Origin: Candidatus Aminicenantota bacterium
Lineage (GTDB): Bacteria > Acidobacteriota > Aminicenantia > UBA2199
DNA: 6,961 nucleotides
NCBI GenBank assembly: GCA_023136725.1
Contig: JAGLQR010000092.1
Location: 1-6,961 of the forward strand
Reading direction: 5' to 3'
Made by a program: the position numbers and the translations under genes. How positions within the stretch are numbered: position 1 is the first letter of the stretch; the number at the start of each line of letters is the position of its first letter. The notes beneath the pieces are model-generated. The model did no database searches and was not told the origin of the DNA. It was given only the letters and a program-made list of their open reading frames with translations. Positions 1-6,558 of this stretch are shown piece by piece.

Positions 1-3000
1 AGGTATTTCACCGCAGCTTCAATACTCGGATCGATACCTTTTGCAACAAGATGGGGAGTGTCAATAACTTCAATGTCGGGATAAATACCTACACCTTCAA
101 CAGCCCAATTGCCTTCAGTATCAAAGAATCCGAAAGTAGGAACATTAAAACTTCCACCATCAACAAAGCCTGCATTTCCGGAAAGTCCGACCAAACCTCC
201 CCATGTCCTGGTACCGATGAGGATGCCGAGGTTCCTCTTCTTGAAGAAATAGGGGAAAGCATCTCCACCTGAACTTGCATAGTGATTAATGAGCATAGCT
301 TTCGGCCCTTCGTGAAGGACTCCGGGTGTTCTGAATGGTTTAACTCCGCCGACTGCCCAATAGGCGAGTGGTTTTCTCCCGAGCAGTTCGACCATCACAT
401 CCGGAATGAATCCTCCTCCGTTATATCTGTCATCAATTATCAGAGCTTCCTTATTGTGGAATGCATACATCCCCTTGAATAGTTCTCTGTTGCCTTCAAA
501 AGAGGTGTTAGGCGCATGAATATAACCGATCCGTCCTCCGGAAAGTTTATCAACCAATGCTCTCCTGGACTCTACCCAGTCAAGGTAAAAAAGCTGAAGT
601 TCACTTTTTAAAGGTTTGATCATATATTCTTTTTCCCCGGATACATTGGAAACAATTATCGAAATTCTCTTCCCGGCTGTATTCTCAAGGAATCTATAGA
701 GGTTATCTTTGATGGTAACATCATGATTGTTTATCGATAAAATTGTGTCTCCCTCTTTGATGTTAATTCCCTGCTCAGTGAGGGGGGACCTTCTGGACGT
801 ATTCCAGTTCTCTCCCCTGAAGATCTTTTTGATGACATATCTGCCTGATACGCTATCTGCTTCGAATTCAGCACCGAGGAGTCCTGTGTCCATCCTCTTT
901 ACTCTGGGGAAATCTCCATAGTTTACATAGCAATGGCCTGTATTGGATTCGCCTACAAGTTCTCCGAACAGATAATCGAGGTCTGCACGGTGTTTCACAT
1001 AAGGGAGGAGTTTTTTGTATCTTTCACCCATTTTCTTCCAGTCCAGGCCGTGAAGGTTCTTAGCATAGAACCAGTCCCGGAAGATCCTCCAGCCATCGTT
1101 ATAAATCTGTTTCCATTCTTTAAGAGGTTCGATCTTCATCTTCAATTCGGAAAGTTTCAGTTTCCCGGTTCCCGGTTTCTGTCCCGGTTTTATTGAAATG
1201 ATCCCGTAATCGGATCCCGATCTGTACAATCCCTTCTTTTTATCAGAAGAAAGTATGATGAATCTTACTTTAGAGAGGATTTTCTCCTCTTTCTTTTTTG
1301 AAACATCAAATTTATACAATTTACCCTGTCTGATATAGATCACTCCTCCTTCCACAGGTTCGATATTAAAATAATTCGAACTGCTTATTGGAAAAGCTAC
1401 GATCCTGCTGTCGGCTCCTTTAAAATCGATCTTCACTTTTTTTATATCTTTCTTTTCAGCTGCTTCAGATTTTTTCTTATTACTTTTCGGAGCATTACTC
1501 TTTTTCACTTCCTCCACATCATTTTTATCTTTGAACAATGGTGGAGTGCTTTTTTCAAGAGCCAGAGCATAGATCTTTGAAGCTTTGTTGTAGAGATAGT
1601 CAAATTCAAATGAAGAGAAAGCTAAATTGAAATCTCTGTTTGAGCGGAAGAAGAGGAATTTGCCGCATTGTGAGAATACGGGAGAATCATCATTGAACCT
1701 GTCGTTTGTCAGCTGAGTTGCCTTCTTATTTGCCAGAGAATATACCCATATTGCAAAAAGGTCATTGTCACTGTCCTTTGAATATGTTACCCACTTCGAA
1801 TCGGGTGACCAGGTGTAATCCCTGATATCATTGCTCCTCCCTTTGTCTGCTATGGTCTCAACTTTTGTTGATACATCCAGGATCTTCAATTGATGTGTTC
1901 TGTCCGAGTAGAGGATCTTTTTACTGTCGGGTGACCAGAGTGGTGCATATTTCCAGGCTGAACTTCCTTTGGTTAATTGGACTGGCGGATTGTTCAGTTT
2001 TGCATCCTGAAGGTACATCTCATATTCACCGGATCTGTCTGAATAAAAAATTATATTCTTCCCGTCCGGTGACCACTCGGGAGCCATATCTCTTACTCCC
2101 TGTGTTCCGGTCAGGTTAATTATCTCGCCGTATTTTGCAGGAACCGAAAATATATCTCCCCTGGCATCAAAAAGAGCTCTCTTTCCTGTTGGTGATATCG
2201 ATACTCCGGAGATGTTATCCTTAACATTTTTGAAATAGGGGAGAGTTGACTTACCATCATAATTTATTTTTACGATGATCTTTGATTCCTTACCAGTATC
2301 CAGATCCAGTTTAAGTAAAAACCCTCCATTCTCATAAACGAGAAGGTTCTTCTCACCGGAAGGCCACATAACATCATATTCGGTATGTTTTGTCAGCTGG
2401 AGTGTTTTCCCTGTTTTCAGGTCAAAACTGTGAATATTAAGTGTGAGACTTTCATCAGATGCATAGTATATTTTATCCTTATACCATGACGGGATCTGAT
2501 CACTCCCTTTAAATTTTGTTAATTGTTTTGACAAACTTTTCTCGAGGTCGTAGATCCATACATCCGAGGCCCTTCCACCTTTATATCTTTTCCATGTCCT
2601 GAATTCTCTTCCGATCGGAGTGTAGCATAATTTCTTTCCGTCCGGCGAGAAGCTTCCGAACCCGCCTTCAGGTATCTCCAGAGGTGTTTCAAATCCACCC
2701 TCCCTGTCGATAAGAAAGTATTTGCCAACCCTCTTTCCAAATGGAGTTCTGTTCCCGCGGAAAAGTATCTTCCGGCTGTCAGGTGTCCAGTCTAGTACGA
2801 CATAATCCCATCCACCTCTCGGCGGCATATAGCCTACATCGTTATAGTAGGTAAGCTGCTTCGGTGTGCCTCCCTCACTCGGCATTACATAGATCTGCCT
2901 CGATCCTGAATATTCTGCAGAAAAGGCGATCCATTCTCCGTCAGGGGATATTTTCGGGAACAACTCCATCCCTTCATGGGAAGTCAGATGTTTTGCCGCC

Positions 3001-3155
3001 CCTCCGTTTGCCGGAACTGTCCAGATGTCACCTGCATAAACAAATGTAACAAGATCTCCGCTAATATCAGGAAATCTCATTAACCGGGCTTCATCAGAAC
3101 TGAACCCGAGACTTATTATCGAAATAAAAATTATTACAAAAAATAGTTTTTTCAT
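1..3155 (-). CDS. Exported tricorn-family protease (S41 peptidase with beta-propellers and PDZ), C-terminus cut by window edge
   Basis: One uninterrupted frame of 1051 codons runs from an ATG at 3155 off the left edge. GGAG lies 5 nt before the ATG. Residues 1 to about 20 form a signal peptide (MKKLFFVIIFISIISLGFS), so the protein is probably periplasmic or surface-exposed. Residues about 25-540 are beta-propeller blades with repeated SPDG/SPDS motifs. A lysine-rich linker (about 542-575) leads to a second beta-rich region, a helical C1 domain, a PDZ domain (about 755-845) and the S41 catalytic core. Visible active-site candidates are His741 (NTGHCYV), Ser962 (YASSGGDAFP) and Glu1020 (EGVGIYPD), matching His746, Ser965 and Glu1023 of Thermoplasma tricorn in order and nearly in number. 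NGGG (912-915) is also typical of the family. Tricorn proteins are about 1070 residues, so only a short tail is missing. Tricorn trims oligopeptides made by upstream proteases; substrates here are unknown. Family assignment is firm, cellular role is inference. Confidence 0.93.
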   Translation of the reverse strand, partial: MKKLFFVIIFISIISLGFSSDEARLMRFPDISGDLVTFVYAGDIWTVPANGGAAKHLTSHEGMELFPKISPDGEWIAFSAEYSGSRQIYVMPSEGGTPKQLTYYNDVGYMPPRGGWDYVVLDWTPDSRKILFRGNRTPFGKRVGKYFLIDREGGFETPLEIPEGGFGSFSPDGKKLCYTPIGREFRTWKRYKGGRASDVWIYDLEKSLSKQLTKFKGSDQIPSWYKDKIYYASDESLTLNIHSFDLKTGKTLQLTKHTEYDVMWPSGEKNLLVYENGGFLLKLDLDTGKESKIIVKINYDGKSTLPYFKNVKDNISGVSISPTGKRALFDARGDIFSVPAKYGEIINLTGTQGVRDMAPEWSPDGKNIIFYSDRSGEYEMYLQDAKLNNPPVQLTKGSSAWKYAPLWSPDSKKILYSDRTHQLKILDVSTKVETIADKGRSNDIRDYTWSPDSKWVTYSKDSDNDLFAIWVYSLANKKATQLTNDRFNDDSPVFSQCGKFLFFRSNRDFNLAFSSFEFDYLYNKASKIYALALEKSTPPLFKDKNDVEEVKKSNAPKSNKKKSEAAEKKDIKKVKIDFKGADSRIVAFPISSSNYFNIEPVEGGVIYIRQGKLYKFDVSKKKEEKILSKVRFIILSSDKKKGLYRSGSDYGIISIKPGQKPGTGKLKLSELKMKIEPLKEWKQIYNDGWRIFRDWFYAKNLHGLDWKKMGERYKKLLPYVKHRADLDYLFGELVGESNTGHCYVNYGDFPRVKRMDTGLLGAEFEADSVSGRYVIKKIFRGENWNTSRRSPLTEQGINIKEGDTILSINNHDVTIKDNLYRFLENTAGKRISIIVSNVSGEKEYMIKPLKSELQLFYLDWVESRRALVDKLSGGRIGYIHAPNTSFEGNRELFKGMYAFHNKEALIIDDRYNGGGFIPDVMVELLGRKPLAYWAVGGVKPFRTPGVLHEGPKAMLINHYASSGGDAFPYFFKKRNLGILIGTRTWGGLVGLSGNAGFVDGGSFNVPTFGFFDTEGNWAVEGVGIYPDIEVIDTPHLVAKGIDPSIEAAVKY

Positions 3156-3185
3156 ATTTTCTCCAGTTGTCCCCATTTATATAAT

Positions 3186-3211
3186 GCGGGAAGAATTATT
3201 GTATTCCACGC
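3186..3211. repeat. Imperfect inverted repeat spanning the tricorn promoter -10 box
   Basis: GCGGGAA (3186-3192) can pair with TTCCACGC (3204-3211) if one A is bulged. The 11-nt centre contains the predicted -10 hexamer. It could be an operator or chance; the arms are short. Confidence 0.25.
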
Positions 3212-3226
3212 AGGCCTGATTTACAA
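3198..3226 (-). promoter_or_regulatory. Predicted sigma70-like promoter of the tricorn protease gene
   Basis: On the minus strand TTGTAA (3226-3221) and TACAAT (3203-3198) are separated by exactly 17 bp, matching 4/6 and 5/6 of the consensus -35 and -10. Transcription would start near 3191, giving a leader of about 36 nt before the ATG at 3155. The site lies in the 130-bp gap after the upstream gene, so the protease is probably transcribed on its own. The prediction rests on motif matching alone. Confidence 0.5.
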
Positions 3227-3242
3227 GAGGTTTTGCATGTTT

Positions 3243-3309
3243 GCAAGTACGGCTCCCCCTGTTCTAATGATGGGTATAAAATAGTTTATTGAAGAGATCT
3301 CGTACTTGC
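3243..3309. repeat. Perfect 9-bp inverted repeat joining the end of the C_GCAxxG gene to the gap after it
   Basis: GCAAGTACG (3243-3251) and CGTACTTGC (3301-3309) are exact reverse complements, separated by 49 nt. The right arm is the last codons of the cysteine-rich gene (Ala-Ser-Thr) and the left arm lies beyond its stop codon. In the minus-strand transcript the two could pair around the stop codon. No U-run follows, so it is not a standard intrinsic terminator. Confidence 0.4.
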
Positions 3310-4134
3310 GAGGACGTTTATCAATTTATCGCAGCCGCCTTCTTGAATAAAATCAGTATGTTCTTTTATTGAATTAAACTTTCTTCCGCAAATTTTATTG
3401 CACTCCATCTCAAAATCTGTCTCATCATAGAATGTTTTTATTATCTTTTCCAAGACCGTATCAGATAAAGTGTATTTATAGTTTCCCTCTCTGACCCTGC
3501 TGAGAGAATTCAGCCAAATGGCGGCACCCAGTGCCCCGCACCCGTTTCCGCTCAGGCCCATGCCTCCTGCAAGTCCGGCAACAATAGCTGTCTCCTTTTC
3601 ACTTCCTCCCATCTTCCTGACCACTTCGGAAGCACAGCTTACAGGTTTGTCCGGAAGTCCGGATATATCCATGGCTAACCCTTCAGCCGCAGCATCAAAA
3701 GCTTCGGGGGCCCACTTTTCGGCAAGTTTAAAACAGGTGAACATTTTTCCGGTGATCATGAATTTGAAGATACTATATTTTTTTGACCAGTCAGTTTCAG
3801 TTATATCCTGACAATCAGGTGTATTTGTCCGGCTGATAAATGAGTTCATGACATGCCGGGTTGACTGTATGGCCATGTTGACTGCCTTATTAAGGTCTCC
3901 GGTTCTCCGGTATGATTCTGCACCCAGGGCAAACGATGCCCCCCAAATCATTCCGCATTGGTATCCCAGCTGCACAACTCCTCCCGCAAGAGGGTCGGCA
4001 GCCTCCTCTTCTTCATCGATAGGATAACCGAACTCACGGTTCAGCAGGTAAAAAAATGTCCTTGAGCATGTTCCTTTTTTAAGAAAAACCCTTTTTGTAT
4101 CTCTTTTGATCTTATTTGATTTAAAAAACTTCAT
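3286..4134 (-). CDS. C_GCAxxG_C_C family putative redox-active protein, tandem two-domain form
   Basis: The 282-residue product starts at an ATG preceded by GGAGG with 6-nt spacing. It has no signal peptide or membrane segment, so it is probably cytoplasmic. The family signature, a Cys, then GCxxxG, then two further Cys, occurs twice. The first copy is Cys23, Cys60 (QCGMIWG), Cys108 (PDCQDIT) and Cys134 (FTCFKLAEK). The second is Cys167 (VSCASEV), Cys199 (GNGCGALGAA), Cys245 (ECNKICG) and Cys268 (GGCDKLI). Spacings are 37/48/26 and 32/46/23 residues, and each second cysteine sits in a similar glycine/alanine-rich stretch, so the gene looks like an internal duplication. Cys249 is an extra cysteine in the second half. 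The family is described as putatively redox-active, perhaps metal- or cluster-binding, with no proven reaction. The gene follows the oxidoreductase gene by 18 bp and is almost certainly cotranscribed with it. Confidence 0.85.
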   Translation of the reverse strand: MKFFKSNKIKRDTKRVFLKKGTCSRTFFYLLNREFGYPIDEEEEAADPLAGGVVQLGYQCGMIWGASFALGAESYRRTGDLNKAVNMAIQSTRHVMNSFISRTNTPDCQDITETDWSKKYSIFKFMITGKMFTCFKLAEKWAPEAFDAAAEGLAMDISGLPDKPVSCASEVVRKMGGSEKETAIVAGLAGGMGLSGNGCGALGAAIWLNSLSRVREGNYKYTLSDTVLEKIIKTFYDETDFEMECNKICGRKFNSIKEHTDFIQEGGCDKLINVLASTRSLQ

Positions 4135-4152
4135 GCTTTACCTCCGGAAAAC

Positions 4153-5166
4153 TTAGTTCTTGTTATCATGATCTATTTTAATAACCACATTGCCTTTTTT
4201 ATGACCTGCTTCTACATATCGGTGGGCTTCAGCTGCCTCTTCCAATGGGAATTGTTTATCTATAACCGATCTTATCTTTCCGGCTTCAACAAGTTCTTTA
4301 ACTGAGACCAGTTCTTCGGCACTATCCGGCGCCACTGCACATATTACTCTTTTCCCCCCTTTTATTTTAGTCCACATCATCTGAAAAAGATGTTTCATTT
4401 TAAAGCTGGCAAAAAAGTGGATCCCGTTTTTATTCAATGAATTTTTACATTTTGAAATAGAACTCCTTCCTAATATGTCAAAAATAACATCATATGTCTC
4501 ACCATTTCTTGTAAAGTCTTCCTTAGTATAGTCAATAACCTTATCTGCCCCCAGAGATTCCACATATTCCAATCTCGGTGTGCTGCATACCCCGGTTACC
4601 TCCGCCCCGAAGTGATTTTTTGCGATCTGTAGAGCTGCCGAGCCTATCGTCCCGGAAGCTCCATTGATCAGGACTTTCTGCCCGTTCCTGATATTTAATT
4701 TTTTAAGAAGTTTCAGAGCTGTTATTCCCCCGTAAGGAACAGCAGAGGCTTCTTCAAAGGACATATTTTCCGGTTTTAATGCCATAGTTCCCTTTTGAGG
4801 CATACAAATGTACTCTGCATAAGAACCCATATTCATGCTGGGATATCCGAAAAGTTTGTCACCTTCCTTGAACAATTTAACGTTTTTTCCGACAGATTCG
4901 ACCTCTCCTGCGAACTCGGCACCCAATATTTTCTTTTTGGGTTTTGTAAATCCGAAAACAAACTTCATGGGATATTGCAGAAGAAAAGGCATATTGAACT
5001 CACTGGGGGTTATTGCTTTATAATTTCTTACCATAACATCCCCATAGCCCACCGGTGTTGCATGGACCCTGATCAATACCTCATTGTCCTTTGGAACCGG
5101 CTTTTCCACTTCTTTAAGCTGAAGAACCTCAGGCGGCCCATATTTATCATAGATAATTGCTTTCAT
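4153..5166 (-). CDS. Zinc-independent NAD(P)-dependent alcohol dehydrogenase / quinone oxidoreductase (MDR superfamily)
   Basis: The 337-residue product has the medium-chain dehydrogenase/reductase layout. The N-terminal GroES-like domain opens with MKAIIYDKYGPPEVLQ and carries GAEFAGEVESVG (82-93). The Rossmann domain has NGASGTIG (168-175), the nucleotide-binding loop of quinone oxidoreductase-type members, followed by ADKVIDYTKEDF. The GHE zinc-ligand motif and structural zinc cysteine cluster of classical alcohol dehydrogenases are absent. The expected chemistry is therefore NAD(P)H-dependent reduction of quinones or alpha,beta-unsaturated carbonyls in the cytoplasm; the substrate is unknown. 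The ATG at 5166 was chosen because AAGGGGG lies 6 nt upstream and family homology begins there. A GTG at 5220 would add 18 unconserved residues and has no good ribosome binding site. It is the first gene of a pair with the C_GCAxxG protein and is divergent from the nitroreductase. Confidence 0.9.
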   Translation of the reverse strand: MKAIIYDKYGPPEVLQLKEVEKPVPKDNEVLIRVHATPVGYGDVMVRNYKAITPSEFNMPFLLQYPMKFVFGFTKPKKKILGAEFAGEVESVGKNVKLFKEGDKLFGYPSMNMGSYAEYICMPQKGTMALKPENMSFEEASAVPYGGITALKLLKKLNIRNGQKVLINGASGTIGSAALQIAKNHFGAEVTGVCSTPRLEYVESLGADKVIDYTKEDFTRNGETYDVIFDILGRSSISKCKNSLNKNGIHFFASFKMKHLFQMMWTKIKGGKRVICAVAPDSAEELVSVKELVEAGKIRSVIDKQFPLEEAAEAHRYVEAGHKKGNVVIKIDHDNKN

Positions 5167-5172
5167 TAGAAT

Positions 5173-5179
5173 CCCCCTT
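5173..5179 (-). promoter_or_regulatory. Ribosome binding site that fixes the oxidoreductase start
   Basis: AAGGGGG on the minus strand ends 6 nt before the ATG at 5166. It supports this start over the in-frame GTG at 5220. Confidence 0.75.
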
Positions 5180-5271
5180 GATTTGTTTTTGATACGGTCT
5201 TCCATATTGTAGTTCACCACAATCTGGACGATAAGTCTGAAAACCTAACAATTAATACACATCAAGTAAGT

Positions 5272-5300
5272 ATTTTACAAAACTAAAGAAAATATATCAA
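5272..5300 (-). promoter_or_regulatory. Predicted sigma70-like promoter of the oxidoreductase / C_GCAxxG pair
   Basis: TTGATA (5300-5295) and TAAAAT (5277-5272) on the minus strand are separated by 17 bp and each match 5/6 of consensus. Transcription would begin near 5265, leaving an untranslated leader of about 100 nt before the ATG at 5166. No riboswitch or other named leader fold was recognised in that leader. Confidence 0.55.
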
Positions 5301-5348
5301 AAGTAGTCAGGTTATATTAACTGGAACCAGGGGTGACGGTGCCTGATT

Positions 5349-5383
5349 TCTTCTTGTCTTTAAGAAGAGGAAAACCTTTTTTT
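5349..5383 (+). other. Weak hairpin followed by a T-run upstream of the nitroreductase
   Basis: CTTCTT (5350-5355) and AAGAAG (5362-5367) form a perfect stem, extended by the T-A pair 5349/5368, with a 6-nt loop. A run of seven T begins about 8 nt further on. The stem is AT-rich and no plus-strand gene ends upstream inside the window. It might end a leader transcript (attenuation), or it may be chance. Confidence 0.2.
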
Positions 5384-5401
5384 GTTTTACCAGTCAACAT
5401 A

Positions 5402-5430
5402 TTGTGAATTAGAGAAGATTGATATATATT
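5402..5430 (+). promoter_or_regulatory. Possible promoter of the nitroreductase / DinB pair
   Basis: TTGTGA (5402-5407) and TATATT (5425-5430) are separated by 17 bp. Initiation would fall near 5437, only about 11 nt before the GTG start and inside the ribosome binding site region. That would give an unusually short leader. The hexamer match is fair but the position makes the call uncertain. Confidence 0.3.
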
Positions 5431-5447
5431 CTGAAAAGAGGTGAATA

Positions 5448-6011
5448 GTGGATTTTTCGGAACTTGTAAAAAAAAGATACAGTTGCAGAAGATACCTGCC
5501 TGATATAGTAGAAAAAGAAAAGATAGAAAAATGTATAGATTCTGCACGGCTCTCTCCCTCGGCCTGCAACTCCCAGCCATGGAGTTTTATTGTTGTAGAC
5601 GATCCGGAAAAATTGGCATCTGTATCTGATGCTGCTGTCTCAGGAATATACGGGGCTCCAAAATTGATGGCAAAATCCCCGGCTTTGATAGTTGTAATAG
5701 CTGACAAAGGAAGTTTTATGTCGAAGGTCGGGGGAATGGTAAGGGAGACCTCTTTTTTTCTCATTGACATCGGCATTGCCTGTGAACACCTGGTCTTGCA
5801 GGCAACGGAACTCGGCCTCGGGACATGTTATATCGGATGGTTCAATGAAAAAGCAGTAAGGAAGGAACTTGGCCTGAAAAGATCGGTCACTATACCGCTC
5901 ATTATTACAATGGGTTATCCGGATGAAAGCCACCGATCGAAGGACATTACCCGCCGTCTTGCAAAGGGCGATAACAGAAAACCGATCAATGAAATCATGA
6001 AATATCAATGA
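5448..6011 (+). CDS. Nitroreductase family FMN-dependent oxidoreductase
   Basis: The 187-residue product has the single-domain nitroreductase layout. RYSCRRY (10-16) supplies the N-terminal Arg-x-Ser-x-Arg pattern that contacts the FMN phosphate. SACNSQPW (38-45) is the conserved flavin-site segment, GLGTCYIGW (123-131) is the glycine-rich region, and MGYP (155-158) precedes the C-terminal arm. Such enzymes work as homodimers in the cytoplasm and pass electrons from NAD(P)H through FMN to nitroaromatics, quinones or flavins; the natural substrate cannot be told. The start is GTG: an in-frame TGA at 5442-5444 rules out anything upstream, and GAGGTG lies 4 nt before it. The next in-frame ATG would remove the FMN site. 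The gene is divergent from the MDR oxidoreductase and precedes the DinB-like gene by 37 bp, probably in one transcript. Confidence 0.92.
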   Translation: MDFSELVKKRYSCRRYLPDIVEKEKIEKCIDSARLSPSACNSQPWSFIVVDDPEKLASVSDAAVSGIYGAPKLMAKSPALIVVIADKGSFMSKVGGMVRETSFFLIDIGIACEHLVLQATELGLGTCYIGWFNEKAVRKELGLKRSVTIPLIITMGYPDESHRSKDITRRLAKGDNRKPINEIMKYQ

Positions 6012-6036
6012 TCTGATAATATGAGTGAATTAAAAC

Positions 6037-6042
6037 AGGAGA
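6037..6042 (+). promoter_or_regulatory. Ribosome binding site that fixes the DinB-family start
   Basis: AGGAG (6037-6041) is 7 nt from the ATG at 6049 but only 1 nt from an in-frame GTG at 6043. This favours the ATG. Confidence 0.7.
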
Positions 6043-6048
6043 GTGATT

Positions 6049-6549
6049 ATGTATAAAACAATTGAAGATTTTATTGATGATTGGAAAGAAGAGGCAGAAT
6101 CCACTATTAAAGTTTTTGAAAAAGTTGATGATGCTGAAATAAAAAATAAAGTAAATGATAATGTCAGAACACTCGGCAAAATTGCCTGGCATATAACTCA
6201 AACTTTAACTGAAATGCCGGCAAGTGCAAAGATCATATCTGAAGATGCACTTGAAAATAGAGATGTTCCTGAGAGCATTAAGATTATAATAGATAAATAT
6301 AAACAACATAGTGGAGAACTTGTAAACTCATTAAAGGAAAACTGGAAAGATTCGGATCTGACTGAAATTGTTGAATTATATAACCAGAAATGGAAGCGGA
6401 GCAAAGTACTCTCTGTTCTTATTAAACACCAGATCCATCACAGAGCTCAGATGACAGTGATAATGAGACTGCTTAATACAAAAGTGCCCGGTATTTACGG
6501 CCCGGCAAAAGAGGAGTGGTCAGAATACGGGATGGAACCACAGGAATAA
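6049..6549 (+). CDS. DinB-family putative metalloprotein (four-helix bundle)
   Basis: The 166-residue product is mainly helical by composition and has the length expected of DinB/YfiT-like proteins. The metal-binding triad is present: His48 in GKIAWHITQ, and His127 and His131 in KHQIHHRAQ. The C-terminal GPAKEEWSEYGMEP is also typical of one DinB subgroup. The fold usually binds a divalent metal. Some relatives, such as bacillithiol-dependent BstA and mycothiol-dependent enzymes, transfer low-molecular-weight thiols; many others have no known reaction, so activity here is open. There is no signal peptide. It follows the nitroreductase by 37 bp with its own ribosome binding site, so cotranscription is likely. 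It converges on the LuxR-type gene with 9 bp between the stop codons and no clear terminator. It is unrelated to DNA polymerase IV despite the shared name. Confidence 0.88.
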   Translation: MYKTIEDFIDDWKEEAESTIKVFEKVDDAEIKNKVNDNVRTLGKIAWHITQTLTEMPASAKIISEDALENRDVPESIKIIIDKYKQHSGELVNSLKENWKDSDLTEIVELYNQKWKRSKVLSVLIKHQIHHRAQMTVIMRLLNTKVPGIYGPAKEEWSEYGMEPQE

Positions 6550-6558
6550 AAATCTATT

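Larger units (their letters stand above)
5167..5447. promoter_or_regulatory. Divergent intergenic region between the two redox gene pairs
   Basis: This 281-bp non-coding stretch separates two genes that start outward from it, so it should hold promoters for both. The minus-strand promoter at 5272-5300 is convincing. The plus-strand one is not clear. The centre contains a small inverted repeat GTTA-TAT-TAAC (5311-5321 area), a palindrome CTGGAACCAG (5321-5330), and a GC-richer patch, GGGGTGACGGTGCC, that stands out from the AT-rich surroundings. These are candidate operator or small repeat sequences. No regulator gene lies next to the region inside the window. Confidence 0.6.

Noticed and set aside
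1430..1530. Lysine-rich low-complexity stretch in the tricorn gene as a possible frameshift or insertion
   Set aside because: The reading frame is intact, and charged linkers at this position between propeller regions are common in bacterial tricorn homologs.
51..2740. Several short open frames on both strands, including 933-1196 (+), 1865-2119 (+) and 2519-2740 (-)
   Set aside because: All lie inside the continuous minus-strand tricorn frame, resemble no family and lack ribosome binding sites; they are shadows.
3232..3246. Near-direct repeat TTTGCATGTTTGCA in the gap before the tricorn gene
   Set aside because: Two 6-bp units are too short and too few to call a repeat element or operator.
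3518..3811. Plus-strand open frame of 97 codons
   Set aside because: It is antisense to the C_GCAxxG gene, and its alanine/proline-rich product is what a complementary frame of that gene would give.
4795..5169. Plus-strand open frame of 124 codons
   Set aside because: It is antisense to the conserved N-terminal domain of the MDR oxidoreductase and has no recognisable domain.
5167..5220. N-terminal extension of the oxidoreductase from a GTG at 5220
   Set aside because: The 18 added residues match no family feature, and the ribosome binding site sits before the ATG at 5166.
5317..6008. Minus-strand open frames opposite the nitroreductase
   Set aside because: The nitroreductase frame carries all the conserved motifs. 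The minus-strand products are low-complexity or unrecognisable.
6550..6558. Bidirectional terminator between the convergent DinB and LuxR genes
   Set aside because: Only 9 bp separate the stop codons, and no stem followed by a T-run is visible there or just inside either gene.
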